A stretch of DNA of 64,000 nt from Streptococcus sp. Marseille-Q0941 (GCF_943736975.1 NZ_CALSFO010000003.1:124001-188000), one strand, 5' to 3'; counted from the stretch's first letter, positions 24,707 to 32,672 are shown. Made by a program: numbers and translations. Notes: a model not told the origin generated them from the sequence alone.

Positions 24707-25303
24707 TTATCCTCTACGTTCCAAGATAAAATAGACAACTGCAAAGATGCAAATCAAGGCAGCTATGCTAATAAATATCTGGCCCATGTAAAGAGTGAGA
24801 GCCCCCATATACCCAATGATAACTGCTAGGATCATCAGTGCGCCTAGTATAAAAACAAACATCAAGCTAGCTGCCTTGACTAAATTAGCATAAAAGCGTT
24901 CGTCCGGAGTTTCCTTGACATTTTTCAAACAGAAAAAAACAAATACAATCACTTCAGTAACGAGGCCAATTCCCAAAATCCATTCTTTAATACCAGAACT
25001 TTCGCTTGGGGTCGCAACCCAAATCCCTACTGTATAAAAAATGCTTGCTGCAAATAAAAGTACCGTGTAAAGCTTAGCAGACAAGTCAAAAATAATCTTT
25101 CCCTTATCTTTCTGACTCTTATGAGGCCGTGGTTTCATATGTAGCCAGCTCCAAATAGCTATAATTTGACCTGACACTGAAATACCAGTAATAACTAACT
25201 TGGGTCCCCAACTAAGATTAGAACTAAATAAAACAATAAAATCAATAAAGAGAGCTACGGCAATCATTGCAATGAGGCCACGCATTTTTTGACTTTTTTT
25301 CAT
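24707..25303 (-). CDS. Multi-pass membrane protein paired with the XRE repressor
   Basis: 198 residues with about six hydrophobic segments (roughly 10-30, 35-52, 75-95, 105-125, 143-165, 170-193) and a basic loop (HMKPRPHKSQKDKGK) after the second. It has a ribosome site (GGAG, nine bases upstream). The family is not recognised with certainty. It is the first gene of a two-gene operon, and the partner is probably its regulator. It may act as a sensor or immunity-type membrane protein, but nothing in the sequence proves that. Confidence 0.8.
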   Translation of the reverse strand: MKKSQKMRGLIAMIAVALFIDFIVLFSSNLSWGPKLVITGISVSGQIIAIWSWLHMKPRPHKSQKDKGKIIFDLSAKLYTVLLFAASIFYTVGIWVATPSESSGIKEWILGIGLVTEVIVFVFFCLKNVKETPDERFYANLVKAASLMFVFILGALMILAVIIGYMGALTLYMGQIFISIAALICIFAVVYFILERRG

Positions 25304-25320
25304 GATAGACTCCTTTTTTG

Positions 25321-25376
25321 TGTTATAAATATATCACACTTAAATTTATGTTATAAATATATCACACTTAAATTTA
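25321..25376 (-). promoter_or_regulatory. Perfect tandem 28-bp repeat, candidate operator of the XRE/membrane operon
   Basis: 25321-25348 and 25349-25376 are identical. Each contains an imperfect 18-bp palindrome from TGTTATAAA to TATATCACA (15 of 18 positions symmetric). The block lies 18 bases upstream of the operon start, where an autorepressor and the promoter -10 would be expected. Confidence 0.6.
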
Positions 25377-25769
25377 GAAAGCAAGAATTTTATGTGTCAA
25401 TGTGGTAATAATTTGAAAAATTTTTTAATAAAAGCCCTTGATAGTCAAACAACTAAAGAATTCTTTGAAGCAATGCATCGTATTTGGTTTGGATAGTTTC
25501 GTTAATAATATTTGATGATAAAGAATTTTTGGAAAATCTAGATACTGTATGGATCTCTACTTTATTTCTTAGACTGTTATAAAGTCTGTCAGAATAAGCT
25601 TTGTAGGTGTAGAAGATAATTTTTACAGAAGTGAAGTAAGCATTCAATACGAATCAATACATAAGAAAAACTCTGATTTCAAGCGTTTTTTCTTTTTTCA
25701 ATTTTAATACATTTCACTATATTTCAGTCCAATCTCTACCTTCTTATCTATACTTTTATGGAGCTGAAG
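25377..25769. other. AT-rich intergenic region with no supported gene
   Basis: About 390 bases between the XRE/membrane operon and the cadmium module. A 64-codon minus-strand frame exists (25453-25647) but lacks a ribosome site and any family resemblance. No repeat or RNA gene was recognised. The composition is more AT-rich than the flanking core genes, consistent with an insertion boundary. Confidence 0.5.
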
Positions 25770-25798
25770 TTGACATCTACAAAGTTTAATGTTAAAAT
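25770..25798 (+). promoter_or_regulatory. Promoter of the cadmium-resistance module
   Basis: A perfect TTGACA (25770-25775), exactly 17 bases, then TAAAAT (25793-25798) preceded by TGT. Confidence 0.85.
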
Positions 25799-25800
25799 AC

Positions 25801-25820
25801 ATTCAAAAATATATTTGAAT
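25801..25820 (+). promoter_or_regulatory. ArsR/CadX-type operator
   Basis: A perfect 7-bp inverted repeat, ATTCAAA-N6-TTTGAAT, of the shape bound by CadC/SmtB metalloregulators. It lies over the expected transcription start between the -10 and the cadD ribosome site. Metal binding would release the repressor. Confidence 0.8.
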
Positions 25821-25830
25821 GAGGTGTTTT

Positions 25831-26445
25831 ATGGTTCAAAATGTTGTTACTTCAATAATCCTGTATTCTGGGACAGCCGTAGACTTACTTATTATCCTAA
25901 TGTTATTTTTTGCCAAAAGAAAAAGCAGAAAGGACATCATTAACATCTATTTAGGACAATTTCTAGGCTCTGTTAGTCTAATATTGCTAAGTTTACTTTT
26001 TGCATTTGTCTTAAATTATATTCCTAGTAAAGAGATTTTAGGTTTGCTCGGTTTGATTCCAATTTTCCTAGGACTCAAAGTTTTGCTTTTAGGAGATTCT
26101 GATGGAGAAGCTATTGCAAAAGATGGTTTGCGCAAAGATAATAAAAACCTGGTTTTTCTAGTCGCTATGATTACTTTTGCAAGTTGTGGTGCTGACAATA
26201 TTGGTGTTTTTGTCCCATATTTTATTACCTTAAATTTAGCGAATTTGATAGTGGCTTTACTTACCTTTCTAGTCATGATTTATCTCTTGGTTTTTTCTGC
26301 CCAAAAATTGGCACAAGTCCCTTCTGTTGGAGAAACTTTGGAAAAATATAGCAGATGGTTTATTGCCGTTGTTTATTTAGGATTGGGGATGTATATTCTG
26401 ATTGAAAACAACAGCTTTGACATGCTAAGGACTGTGTTCGGCTAG
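25831..26445 (+). CDS. cadD: CadD-family cadmium resistance transporter
   Basis: 204 residues from the ATG at 25831, which follows GAGGTG; an upstream ATG at 25819 overlaps the operator. Five to six membrane segments are seen. Features of the family: N-terminal VVTSIILYSGTAVDLLIILMLFFAK, a cytoplasmic loop ending DGLRKDNKNLVFLVAMITFASCGADNIGVFVPYF, and a second half that repeats the first in outline. CadD exports or sequesters cadmium, first described on staphylococcal plasmids. The gene is 11 bases upstream of the regulator, forming a complete two-gene resistance cassette. Confidence 0.92.
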   Translation: MVQNVVTSIILYSGTAVDLLIILMLFFAKRKSRKDIINIYLGQFLGSVSLILLSLLFAFVLNYIPSKEILGLLGLIPIFLGLKVLLLGDSDGEAIAKDGLRKDNKNLVFLVAMITFASCGADNIGVFVPYFITLNLANLIVALLTFLVMIYLLVFSAQKLAQVPSVGETLEKYSRWFIAVVYLGLGMYILIENNSFDMLRTVFG

Positions 26446-26456
26446 GAGAAAAAATT

Positions 26457-26795
26457 ATGAAAAAAGATAGTATCTGCCAAGTGAATATTATAAATCAACA
26501 AAATGTTACAACCGCAACGAACTACCTTGAAAAGGAAAAAGTCCAAAAATCACTTCGTATTTTATCAAAGTTTACCGATAATAAACAGATAAATATCATC
26601 TTTTATCTCCTTGCTGTTGAAGAACTCTGTGTCTGTGATATAGCCTGTTTACTAAATCTCAGTATGGCATCTGCTTCCCACCATCTTCGTAAACTAGCCA
26701 ATCAAAACATCTTGGACACTAGAAGAGAGGGGAAAATTATATATTATTTTATAAAGGATGAGGAAATCAGAGATTTTTTTAATCAACTAGGATAA
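26457..26795 (+). CDS. cadX: CadX/CadC-type ArsR-family metal-sensing repressor
   Basis: 112 residues. A winged helix-turn-helix with the metal-binding motif ELCVCD in the alpha-3 helix (~58-63), an N-terminal Cys7 in the position used by CadC, and the recognition helix SMASASHHLRKLANQNIL. The three cysteines can form a Cd/Pb/Zn thiolate site. It probably represses its own operon through the ATTCAAA-N6-TTTGAAT operator. The ribosome site GGAGAA overlaps the end of cadD. Confidence 0.92.
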   Translation: MKKDSICQVNIINQQNVTTATNYLEKEKVQKSLRILSKFTDNKQINIIFYLLAVEELCVCDIACLLNLSMASASHHLRKLANQNILDTRREGKIIYYFIKDEEIRDFFNQLG

Positions 26796-26837
26796 CAACT
26801 ATTTTTACTACTTTTCCATGATTATAGGGGATTATAT

Positions 26838-26972
26838 ATGAAATTTTTTGATGAAAATTTCCCATAAGAAATACCTACTCGTATCAAATGTTTAAGAAAA
26901 AAGTATAATTTAAAGCAAAGCGACCTAGGTAATGCAGGTCAAGTTAGCCAAGTTGAAAAGGAAGAAATCTGA
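26838..26972 (+). pseudogene. Remnant of an XRE helix-turn-helix gene
   Basis: Frame from the ATG at 26838 reads MKFFDENFP, a TAA stop at codon 10, then EIPTRIKCLRKKYNLKQSDLGNAGQVSQVEKEEI and a TGA. The piece after the stop is the first half of a Cro/CI-type helix-turn-helix (TRIKxLRKxYNLxQxDLG...VSQVE). The rest of the gene is missing. It sits directly behind the cadmium cassette, marking old accessory DNA. Confidence 0.7.
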
Positions 26973-27191
26973 AAGAAAATGTATCTTTGATAGTAGTCAT
27001 TTATTGTGAAATATGATATATTTATTGACTAGATGGATGAATATTTCTAAAGTTAAATAAAATATGACAGATACATGTTTTTTAGTGTATCTTGTTTGTA
27101 CTCAAAGTATGAAATGAATATCTAATATTTAAGATTAATAAATATTATACGATGAGATAGAATGCTACAAAATGAAAGGCGATGTAATCTG

Positions 27192-27773
27192 ATGAAGAAA
27201 GATAGATTAATTGCATTGACAGATGCGGTTCTAGCAATTATAATGACTATCCTAATCTTAGAATTAGAAAAACCAACGACACCAAATCTTCAAGCTTTTT
27301 GGGATTTACGGCAAAATTTCTTTGCTTATTTTCTTTCTTTTTTCTGGTTGGGATCGTTATGGATGGCACTAAACACATTATGGGAAAAGGTTGAGAAAAT
27401 TTCTCAACAAATTGTTTGGTGGAATTTGTTTCTTTTATTTTTTGTTTCATTTATGCCCTACGCTACTGGAATCGTTAGTAGTCATTTCATGAATCATACG
27501 GCACAGCTCTTTTATGGACTGATCGTTATTGTTTCAACGGTAGCAAACTGGTTTTTGCATAAAGTAATTGATAAACCCAATATAGATCAGAAAGAATTAC
27601 TTGAAGCTACCGCACAATATAGAAAGTTATTGATACCTGACCTAATAATTAAAGGAGTGGGATTGATTCTATCCTTAATTCTCTATCCTCCGATTATGAT
27701 GTATAGTGTTTTAATTGCAGCATTTTACATCATAACTTTAAAAACACTATCTGAAAAAAGAGTGAATAACTAA
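27192..27773 (+). CDS. TMEM175-family (DUF1211) membrane protein, putative potassium channel
   Basis: 193 residues from the ATG at 27192, ten bases after AAAGGCG; an in-frame ATG at 27162 has a poorer site. The N-terminal RLIALTDAVLAIIMTILILEL matches the conserved first helix of bacterial TMEM175 (R-x3-FSD motif, here LTD). Six hydrophobic segments are seen (~8-27, 42-60, 78-97, 107-125, 148-167, 168-185). Bacterial TMEM175 proteins are tetrameric K+ channels. The gene is single, AT-rich and in an accessory stretch. Confidence 0.87.
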   Translation: MKKDRLIALTDAVLAIIMTILILELEKPTTPNLQAFWDLRQNFFAYFLSFFWLGSLWMALNTLWEKVEKISQQIVWWNLFLLFFVSFMPYATGIVSSHFMNHTAQLFYGLIVIVSTVANWFLHKVIDKPNIDQKELLEATAQYRKLLIPDLIIKGVGLILSLILYPPIMMYSVLIAAFYIITLKTLSEKRVNN

Positions 27774-28014
27774 AAAACGGTGACCAAAGTTAGGTGTATT
27801 ATTTTAATGCTTACAGACCTAAACTATTCCCCTATTTATAATTTATTGATTCATATTTTATGAAATTAAAAAGTAGATATCGTTCAGAAAATCCTTGATA
27901 TTACGCTGTTTTTAGTCCAACTGAAATCCATACTTTCCAAACCAGGTCTTAAGAAAGCTCGTAAAGCTAGGTAGTTTTCTAAACGTTAAAAACTAGCTAC
28001 AATACAGCATTTAC
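27774..28014. other. AT-rich intergenic region with an orphan promoter-like site
   Basis: No gene is seen. TTTTCT (27975-27980), a 17-base spacer and TACAAT (27998-28003) form a promoter-like pair only ~12 bases before a strong hairpin, so any transcript stopping there would be about 40 nt. Confidence 0.4.
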
Positions 28015-28047
28015 AACACTTCATGGTTCACACCATGGGGTGTTTTT
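28015..28047 (+). terminator. Orphan strong hairpin with T-tail
   Basis: AACACTTCATGG (28015-28026), TTCACA loop, CCATGGGGTGTT, then TTT. All twelve pairs form with two G-U. It lies 240 bases after the TMEM175-like gene and is read on the plus strand. From 28048 to 28180 nothing else is seen. Confidence 0.7.
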
Positions 28048-28180
28048 GATGATTTTAAGCAAAATTCACACCATTTAATTGAAAGTTATTTAAATTAGAT
28101 GAAAATTTGTTTTCTGAAAAAGTGGGAAAACATTGATTTTAAGCGAATTTTGAAACATATTCGAATGGGAGTTTTTAAAA

Positions 28181-28369
28181 TCATGTTTCGGTTGTAAAAG
28201 TGCCAAACTGGACTCTCCATAGGAGAGTGATATCATCTACTAATAGATTGTCTTCTAATAGTTCCATTTTGCGTTTTGGGACAGGTTTAGGGCCTTCCAT
28301 ATCAAGATTAGGAAAGATATAGGGCTTGACAGGGTAGTCTTTATAGACAGTATCAAAAGTAGTATTCAT
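28181..28369 (-). CDS. Short hypothetical protein upstream of rpsP
   Basis: 62 residues: a Pro-rich N-terminal half (YPVKPYIFPNLDMEGPKPVPKRK), then an acidic-hydrophobic half (LLEDNLLVDDITLLWRVQFGTFTTET). Its balanced composition looks like a real protein rather than a shadow frame, and no gene lies opposite. The ribosome site is weak (AGAAAG). It diverges from the rpsP promoter. No family recognised. Confidence 0.5.
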   Translation of the reverse strand: MNTTFDTVYKDYPVKPYIFPNLDMEGPKPVPKRKMELLEDNLLVDDITLLWRVQFGTFTTET

Positions 28370-28442
28370 AAATTTTTTCTTTCTAATTTATCCCTATTAG
28401 TCTAAAAAATTAAAAAATTTTAAAGTCTGTCAAGTTTTTTTC

Positions 28443-28470
28443 TTGACACCGTTCATAAATCTGCTATAAT
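28443..28470 (+). promoter_or_regulatory. Promoter of rpsP-khpA
   Basis: TTGACA (28443-28448), a 16-base spacer and TATAAT (28465-28470), extended by TGC. The leader has a perfect AAATAGCT/AGCTATTT hairpin (28483-28499). Confidence 0.9.
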
Positions 28471-28536
28471 AGAACATGTGCTAAATAGCTAAGCTATTTC
28501 ACCGAAATAAAAAATAAAAGAAAAGAGATATTAAAA

Positions 28537-28809
28537 ATGGCAGTAAAAATCCGTTTGACTCGTATGGGTTCTAAGAAAAAACCTTTCTACCGTATTAACG
28601 TAGCAGATTCACGTTCACCACGTGACGGACGTTTCATCGAAACAGTTGGAACTTACAACCCACTTGTTGAAGAAAACCAAGTAACTTTGAAAGAAGACCG
28701 TATTCTTGCATGGTTGGCTGATGGAGCTCAACCTTCAGATACAGTTCGTAACATCCTTTCAAAAGAAGGCGTATTGAAGAAATTCCACGATTCTAAATTC
28801 TCAAAATAA
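28537..28809 (+). CDS. rpsP: 30S ribosomal protein S16
   Basis: 90 residues, full length. The N-terminus [41 protein letters not shown] is the S16 signature. S16 binds 16S rRNA and helps assemble the 30S body. Ribosome site AAAGAGAT. It is followed after 19 bases by khpA, as in most streptococci. Confidence 0.98.
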   Translation: MAVKIRLTRMGSKKKPFYRINVADSRSPRDGRFIETVGTYNPLVEENQVTLKEDRILAWLADGAQPSDTVRNILSKEGVLKKFHDSKFSK

Positions 28810-28828
28810 GTTTAAAGTAGGTTGACAG

Positions 28829-29068
28829 ATGGATACGATTGAAAATCTCATTATTGCAATTGTGAAACCTTTGATTTCACAACCTGATGCCTTAACTATC
28901 AAGATTGAAGATACACCAGAATTTTTGGAATATCATTTGGATCTTGACCAGAGCGATGTGGGTCGTGTAATCGGTCGTAAGGGTCGCACTATTTCTGCGA
29001 TAAGAACGATTGTCTACTCTGTCCCAACTGAAGACAAAAAAGTAAGAATCGTTATCGATGAAAAATAA
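28829..29068 (+). CDS. khpA: KH-domain RNA-binding protein KhpA
   Basis: 79 residues, a single KH domain with the conserved loop [18 protein letters not shown] (~49-66). In pneumococcus KhpA partners with KhpB (EloR/Jag) and regulates cell elongation and septum formation by binding RNA. It is co-transcribed with rpsP and ended by a terminator. Confidence 0.96.
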   Translation: MDTIENLIIAIVKPLISQPDALTIKIEDTPEFLEYHLDLDQSDVGRVIGRKGRTISAIRTIVYSVPTEDKKVRIVIDEK

Positions 29069-29069
29069 A

Positions 29070-29097
29070 GAAAGCGGGACAGATGTCTCGCTTTTTT
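29070..29097 (+). terminator. Terminator after khpA
   Basis: AAAGCGGGACA, GATG loop, TCTCGCTTTTTT. Confidence 0.9.
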
Positions 29098-29111
29098 GTG
29101 AGGAGGAGAAG

Positions 29112-29355
29112 ATGAAGGATTTAACGTTTAGACAATTACAAGCCTACTTGCTTGAACATTAGCAGTAGTCTCTCTATCTATGCTATTGTTCGACTTGGAG
29201 CATCAACTGTCAGTGTCTTTGGTAATCTTGGAACAGTTTTGACCATTCTAGCCGGAGCTCTTATCCTCCACGAACCAATTTATAGTTTCCATGTGATTGT
29301 AGCTACTTTGATTATTGCTGGAATTTTAGGCATGAATCTGATGAGAAAAAAGTAA
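29112..29355 (+). pseudogene. Truncated gene start fused to the C-terminal remnant of an EamA/DMT transporter
   Basis: A good ribosome site (AGGAGGAGAAG) precedes ATG at 29112, which reads MKDLTFRQLQAYLLEH and stops at TAG 29160-29162. From 29152 another frame reads NISSSLSIYAIVRLGASTVSVFGNLGTVLTILAGALILHEPIYS... to TAA at 29355. The latter is the last two helices of a drug/metabolite (EamA) transporter, including the FGNLGTVLTILAGALILHEP motif. An internal deletion has probably joined the ends of two different genes. Confidence 0.75.
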
Positions 29356-29451
29356 AGATTGTTTAGCAGTCTTTTTCTTTATCTAGACGATACAGAAAAT
29401 TCAAAATTTTTAATGAAATCAAGTTTAGAAAACCATGATTTTAATATAGCA

Positions 29452-29460
29452 TGATAAAAT
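29452..29460 (+). promoter_or_regulatory. Extended -10 promoter of the hydrolase gene
   Basis: TGATAAAAT with no recognisable -35. Confidence 0.5.
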
Positions 29461-29503
29461 AGATAAAAGAATGATACTAGGATAAAGAGGAGAGAGTGTA
29501 GAA

Positions 29504-30361
29504 ATGAAGCAAAATGATATAGCTGAAGCTATTGCTTTTTATAACAGAAAACCCGAGACTTTGGTACGTCACATTATACCAGTCTTAGATTGTGATTTGG
29601 TTGTTTATCATCGCCCTGGATGCTCAAGTAAAGGACACATTATTTTTTATCATGGAGCTTGTGGACGTAGTCAGATGTGGGCCAACCAGTATGATGCTTT
29701 TGAAGGATTTGACCTCTACTTTGTAAATGTTAGAGGACAGGGTGAATCACCTATGAAAGCTGGTCTACCTGACTTAGAAGGTGCTGTTCAAGATGTAGAT
29801 GCTATTTTGTCCTATTTCCAGCTAGATAAGGTGATATTGGTCGGACATTCTTGGGGAGGAAATCCACTTCAAGAGTATACCTATCGTCATCCAGATCGAG
29901 TTCTAGCCTTGGTCATGGTAGATAGTTGGGGACAGCATCGTTACCTATCGGATAAAGAGAGAAATCGCATAAAATATTCTTCTCTTATGTACAAAACGAT
30001 TCCTTGGAAGGTGATTGCTGATAAGAACTCAAAAATGTGTACAGATAATCCTATCACAAGAGAATTAGTCAAGACGGCCATTATAGAAACTGGACGAGAT
30101 GTTTTTTTGAACCTTGGTATCACAGGTTTTTTAGCTGTCCATGAGATAGAAGGTTATCATGGCAATCCTCCCATGCTATTAGTAAGAGGTGAAAACGATT
30201 TTCCCAAACACCTAAAAATGATCTACGATGGTATCATTGCCTTAAATCCCAATGCGCGTCAAGTAACGATTTCAGATAGTAAACACCAACCGATGAATGA
30301 CCATCCTAAAGAGTTTAATCAGATAGTTGGTGATTTTTTTGAAGAAGTAGTAGCCTTGTAA
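29504..30361 (+). CDS. Alpha/beta-fold hydrolase
   Basis: 285 residues. Oxyanion strand IIFYHGACGRSQMW (~46-59), nucleophile elbow VGHSWGG (~112-118, Ser115), late Asp in RGENDFPKH and His in SKHQPMNDHP complete the catalytic triad. No signal peptide is seen, so it is probably cytosolic. It follows a GGAGAG ribosome site. It stands between a decayed transporter gene and rimM, and looks like an accessory insertion next to core genes. The substrate is unknown. Confidence 0.85.
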   Translation: MKQNDIAEAIAFYNRKPETLVRHIIPVLDCDLVVYHRPGCSSKGHIIFYHGACGRSQMWANQYDAFEGFDLYFVNVRGQGESPMKAGLPDLEGAVQDVDAILSYFQLDKVILVGHSWGGNPLQEYTYRHPDRVLALVMVDSWGQHRYLSDKERNRIKYSSLMYKTIPWKVIADKNSKMCTDNPITRELVKTAIIETGRDVFLNLGITGFLAVHEIEGYHGNPPMLLVRGENDFPKHLKMIYDGIIALNPNARQVTISDSKHQPMNDHPKEFNQIVGDFFEEVVAL

Positions 30362-30398
30362 GACAGGACCTATTCAGCTTGTGAAAATCCCTCTAACA

Positions 30399-30407
30399 TG
30401 ATAAAAT
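30399..30407 (+). promoter_or_regulatory. Extended -10 promoter of rimM-trmD
   Basis: TGATAAAAT, the same form as the site at 29452. Confidence 0.5.
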
Positions 30408-30435
30408 AAAGGGAGTAAGATACACAGGAGATTAA

Positions 30436-30954
30436 ATGAACTACTTTAACGTTGGAAAGATTGTTAATACACAGGGCTTGCAAGGTGAAATGCGGGTCTT
30501 GTCTGTGACAGATTTTACTGAAGAACGCTTTAAAAAAGGGGCAGAGTTAGCCTTGTTTGATGAAAAGGATCAGTTTGTTCGAACAGTGGTCATTGCTACC
30601 CACCGTAAGCAAAAAAACTTTGATATTATCAAGTTCAAGGATATGTACCATATCAATGATATTGAAAAATATAAAGGTCATAGTTTAAAAGTTGCTGAAG
30701 CTAATCTCAATGATCTTGATGAAGGTGAGTTTTACTACCATGAGATAATCGGTTTGGAAGTTTACGAGGAAGATAACTTGATAGGAACTATCAAGGAGAT
30801 TCTACAACCAGGTGCCAATGATGTCTGGGTGGTCAAGAGAAAAGGAAAACGCGACCTACTTTTACCTTATATTCCGCCAGTAGTTCTCAATGTTGATATT
30901 CCAAACAAGCGGGTTCAAGTGGAGATCTTAGAAGGACTAGATGATGAAGATTGA
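30436..30954 (+). CDS. rimM: Ribosome maturation factor RimM
   Basis: 172 residues. It assists maturation of the 30S head through S19. The N-terminal domain ([18 protein letters not shown]) and C-terminal PRC-barrel ([37 protein letters not shown]...[14 protein letters not shown]) are both complete. Ribosome site ACAGGAG. Its last codons overlap trmD. Confidence 0.97.
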   Translation: MNYFNVGKIVNTQGLQGEMRVLSVTDFTEERFKKGAELALFDEKDQFVRTVVIATHRKQKNFDIIKFKDMYHINDIEKYKGHSLKVAEANLNDLDEGEFYYHEIIGLEVYEEDNLIGTIKEILQPGANDVWVVKRKGKRDLLLPYIPPVVLNVDIPNKRVQVEILEGLDDED

Positions 30955-31663
30955 TATTTTGACCCTCTTTCCTGAGATGTTTTCTCCGCTGGAGCACTCA
31001 ATCGTTGGAAAGGCTCGAGAAAAAGGGCTCTTGGATATCCACTATCATAATTTTCGCGAATATGCTGAAAAGGCCCGTCATGTGGATGACGAACCATATG
31101 GTGGTGGTCAAGGTATGCTACTTCGAGCACAACCGATCTTTGATGCCTTTGATGCCATTGAAAAGAAAAATCCGCGCGTGATTCTCTTAGATCCAGCTGG
31201 GAAACAGTTCGATCAGGCTTACGCTGAGGATTTGGCGCAAGAAGAGGAACTAATCTTTATCTGTGGTCACTACGAAGGCTATGATGAGCGAATTAAGACC
31301 TTGGTAACCGATGAAATATCTCTCGGAGATTATGTCCTAACTGGAGGAGAACTGGCAGCAATGACCATGATTGACGCTACAGTTCGCTTGATACCAGAGG
31401 TGATTGGTAAAGAATCTAGTCACCAAGATGATAGCTTTTCATCAGGTCTTCTCGAGTATCCTCAGTATACACGGCCTTATGACTATCGTGGCATGTTGGT
31501 TCCAGAGGTGCTCATGAGTGGTCACCATGAGAATATTCGACAATGGAGACTCTATGAAAGTCTTAAGAAAACCTACCAACGTAGGCCAGATTTGCTGGAA
31601 GAGTATGAACTAACAGCAGAAGAAGAGAAAATGTTGGCTGAAATTAAAGAAAAAAACGACTAA
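30944..31663 (+). CDS. trmD: tRNA (guanine-N1)-methyltransferase TrmD
   Basis: 239 residues from 30944 ([13 protein letters not shown]); an ATG one codon earlier (30941) is equally possible. TrmD methylates G37 3' to the anticodon and prevents frameshifting. Trefoil-knot SAM site: [11 protein letters not shown] and [17 protein letters not shown] (~107-140). The start overlaps the end of rimM by 11 bases, so translation is coupled. Confidence 0.97.
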   Translation: MKIDILTLFPEMFSPLEHSIVGKAREKGLLDIHYHNFREYAEKARHVDDEPYGGGQGMLLRAQPIFDAFDAIEKKNPRVILLDPAGKQFDQAYAEDLAQEEELIFICGHYEGYDERIKTLVTDEISLGDYVLTGGELAAMTMIDATVRLIPEVIGKESSHQDDSFSSGLLEYPQYTRPYDYRGMLVPEVLMSGHHENIRQWRLYESLKKTYQRRPDLLEEYELTAEEEKMLAEIKEKND

Positions 31664-31675
31664 AAGGAGAAACTT

Positions 31676-32014
31676 ATGCAAGTAATTAAACGTGATGGAC
31701 AAGTCGCAGACTTTAACCCAGATAAAATCTATCAGGCTATCCTGAAAGCTGCACAGACAGTTTATGTCTTGACAGATGATTTGCGCCAAAATCTCGCCCA
31801 AGTCACTAAGAAAGTTGTGTTGGATCTTGAAGAAGCAAAAGTAGAACGTGCAACGATCAGTATGATCCAGTCAATGGTTGAGCACCGCTTACTAGGTGCA
31901 GGATACATCACTATTGCTGAACACTATATCTCTTACCGTTTGCAACGCGACTTGGAGAGAAGTGGCTACGGTGATCACATAGCTGTTCACTTACATTTTG
32001 AACAAATTCGCTAA
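31676..32014 (+). CDS. Stand-alone ATP-cone domain protein
   Basis: 112 residues. Almost all is an ATP-cone: MQVIKRDGQVADFNPDKIYQAILKAAQ, then a helical part ending in VEHRLLGAGYITIAEHYISYRLQRD. ATP-cones bind nucleotides in ribonucleotide reductases and NrdR. Here there is neither a catalytic domain nor the NrdR zinc ribbon, so it may be a free regulatory module. It lies 12 bases after trmD with a good ribosome site. The role is unknown. Confidence 0.85.
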   Translation: MQVIKRDGQVADFNPDKIYQAILKAAQTVYVLTDDLRQNLAQVTKKVVLDLEEAKVERATISMIQSMVEHRLLGAGYITIAEHYISYRLQRDLERSGYGDHIAVHLHFEQIR

Positions 32015-32019
32015 GATAA

Positions 32020-32052
32020 AAAGAGTGAGATGATAGAAGCATCTCACTCTTT
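32020..32052. terminator. Bidirectional terminator after the ATP-cone gene
   Basis: A 13-bp stem AAAGAGTGAGATG/CATCTCACTCTTT. The right arm contains the last codons and stop of the convergent gene. Confidence 0.88.
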
Positions 32053-32364
32053 CTTAAATCTTCTTTTTTGAGCTGTTTGGATAGTAGAGGGAACGAAAGT
32101 TACTCTTCGAATATCCGATACTCGAATAATTCGGCTGACGTTTTTGGCGAAATTTTTAACGATAATTTGTTGGCGATTCGTATCATACTTGATAATGTCG
32201 CCTGTAAAACTTGACTCAGCAAAAATGATGTGTACAGCCTTTTTTTTAGCTATCGCTTCTTCAAGTCTAGCAACTAGGGGATCGCTTTTTTCAGGAATGG
32301 AATCTTCATATCCAATAACAAAATCATGGACTTTTTGCAAAGCCTGTTTTAATAAATTTTTCAT
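32044..32364 (-). CDS. Hypothetical protein, Sm/YolD-like beta-barrel possible
   Basis: 106 residues with a GGGAGG ribosome site. A helical charged N-terminus (~1-40) is followed by AVHIIFAESSFTGDIIKYDTNRQQIIVKNFAKNVSRIIRVSDIRRVTFVP, a beta-rich stretch that resembles small RNA/DNA-associated barrels such as YolD. The C-terminus is basic (QKRRFKKE). No family is assigned with certainty. It is single and convergent with the ATP-cone gene. Confidence 0.78.
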   Translation of the reverse strand: MKNLLKQALQKVHDFVIGYEDSIPEKSDPLVARLEEAIAKKKAVHIIFAESSFTGDIIKYDTNRQQIIVKNFAKNVSRIIRVSDIRRVTFVPSTIQTAQKRRFKKE

Positions 32365-32456
32365 TCCGGCCTCCCTTCTTTAAATCATTATATAAAAATT
32401 TTATGAAATCTACAAGATTTTTCGAATAATCAATTGAGAACAAAAAGGAGAAGAAT

Positions 32457-32672
32457 ATGGCAGAATTTACATTTGAAATCGAAGAACACCTACTCACTCT
32501 ATCTGAAAACGAAAAAGGATGGACGAAAGAAATCAATCGTGTCAGCTTTAATGGTGCACCAGCCAAGTTTGACATTCGTAGCTGGAGTCCTGACCATACA
32601 AAGATGGGGAAAGGAATCACCCTCTCAAATGAGGAGTTTCAAGTGATGGTGGATGCCTTCAAAAATCAGTAA
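32457..32672 (+). CDS. YdbC-family PC4-like single-strand nucleic acid binding protein
   Basis: 71 residues. EINRVSFNGAPAKFDIRSWSPDHTKMGKGITLSNEEFQVMVDAF matches the YdbC/PC4 fold; lactococcal YdbC binds single-stranded DNA or RNA as a dimer. AAGGAG ribosome site. It is a single gene followed by the intergenic repeat. Confidence 0.9.
   Translation: MAEFTFEIEEHLLTLSENEKGWTKEINRVSFNGAPAKFDIRSWSPDHTKMGKGITLSNEEFQVMVDAFKNQ

Noticed and set aside
25453..25647. 64-codon minus-strand ORF between the XRE operon and cadD
   Set aside because: No ribosome site, AT-rich skewed composition and no family resemblance; more likely chance in AT-rich DNA.
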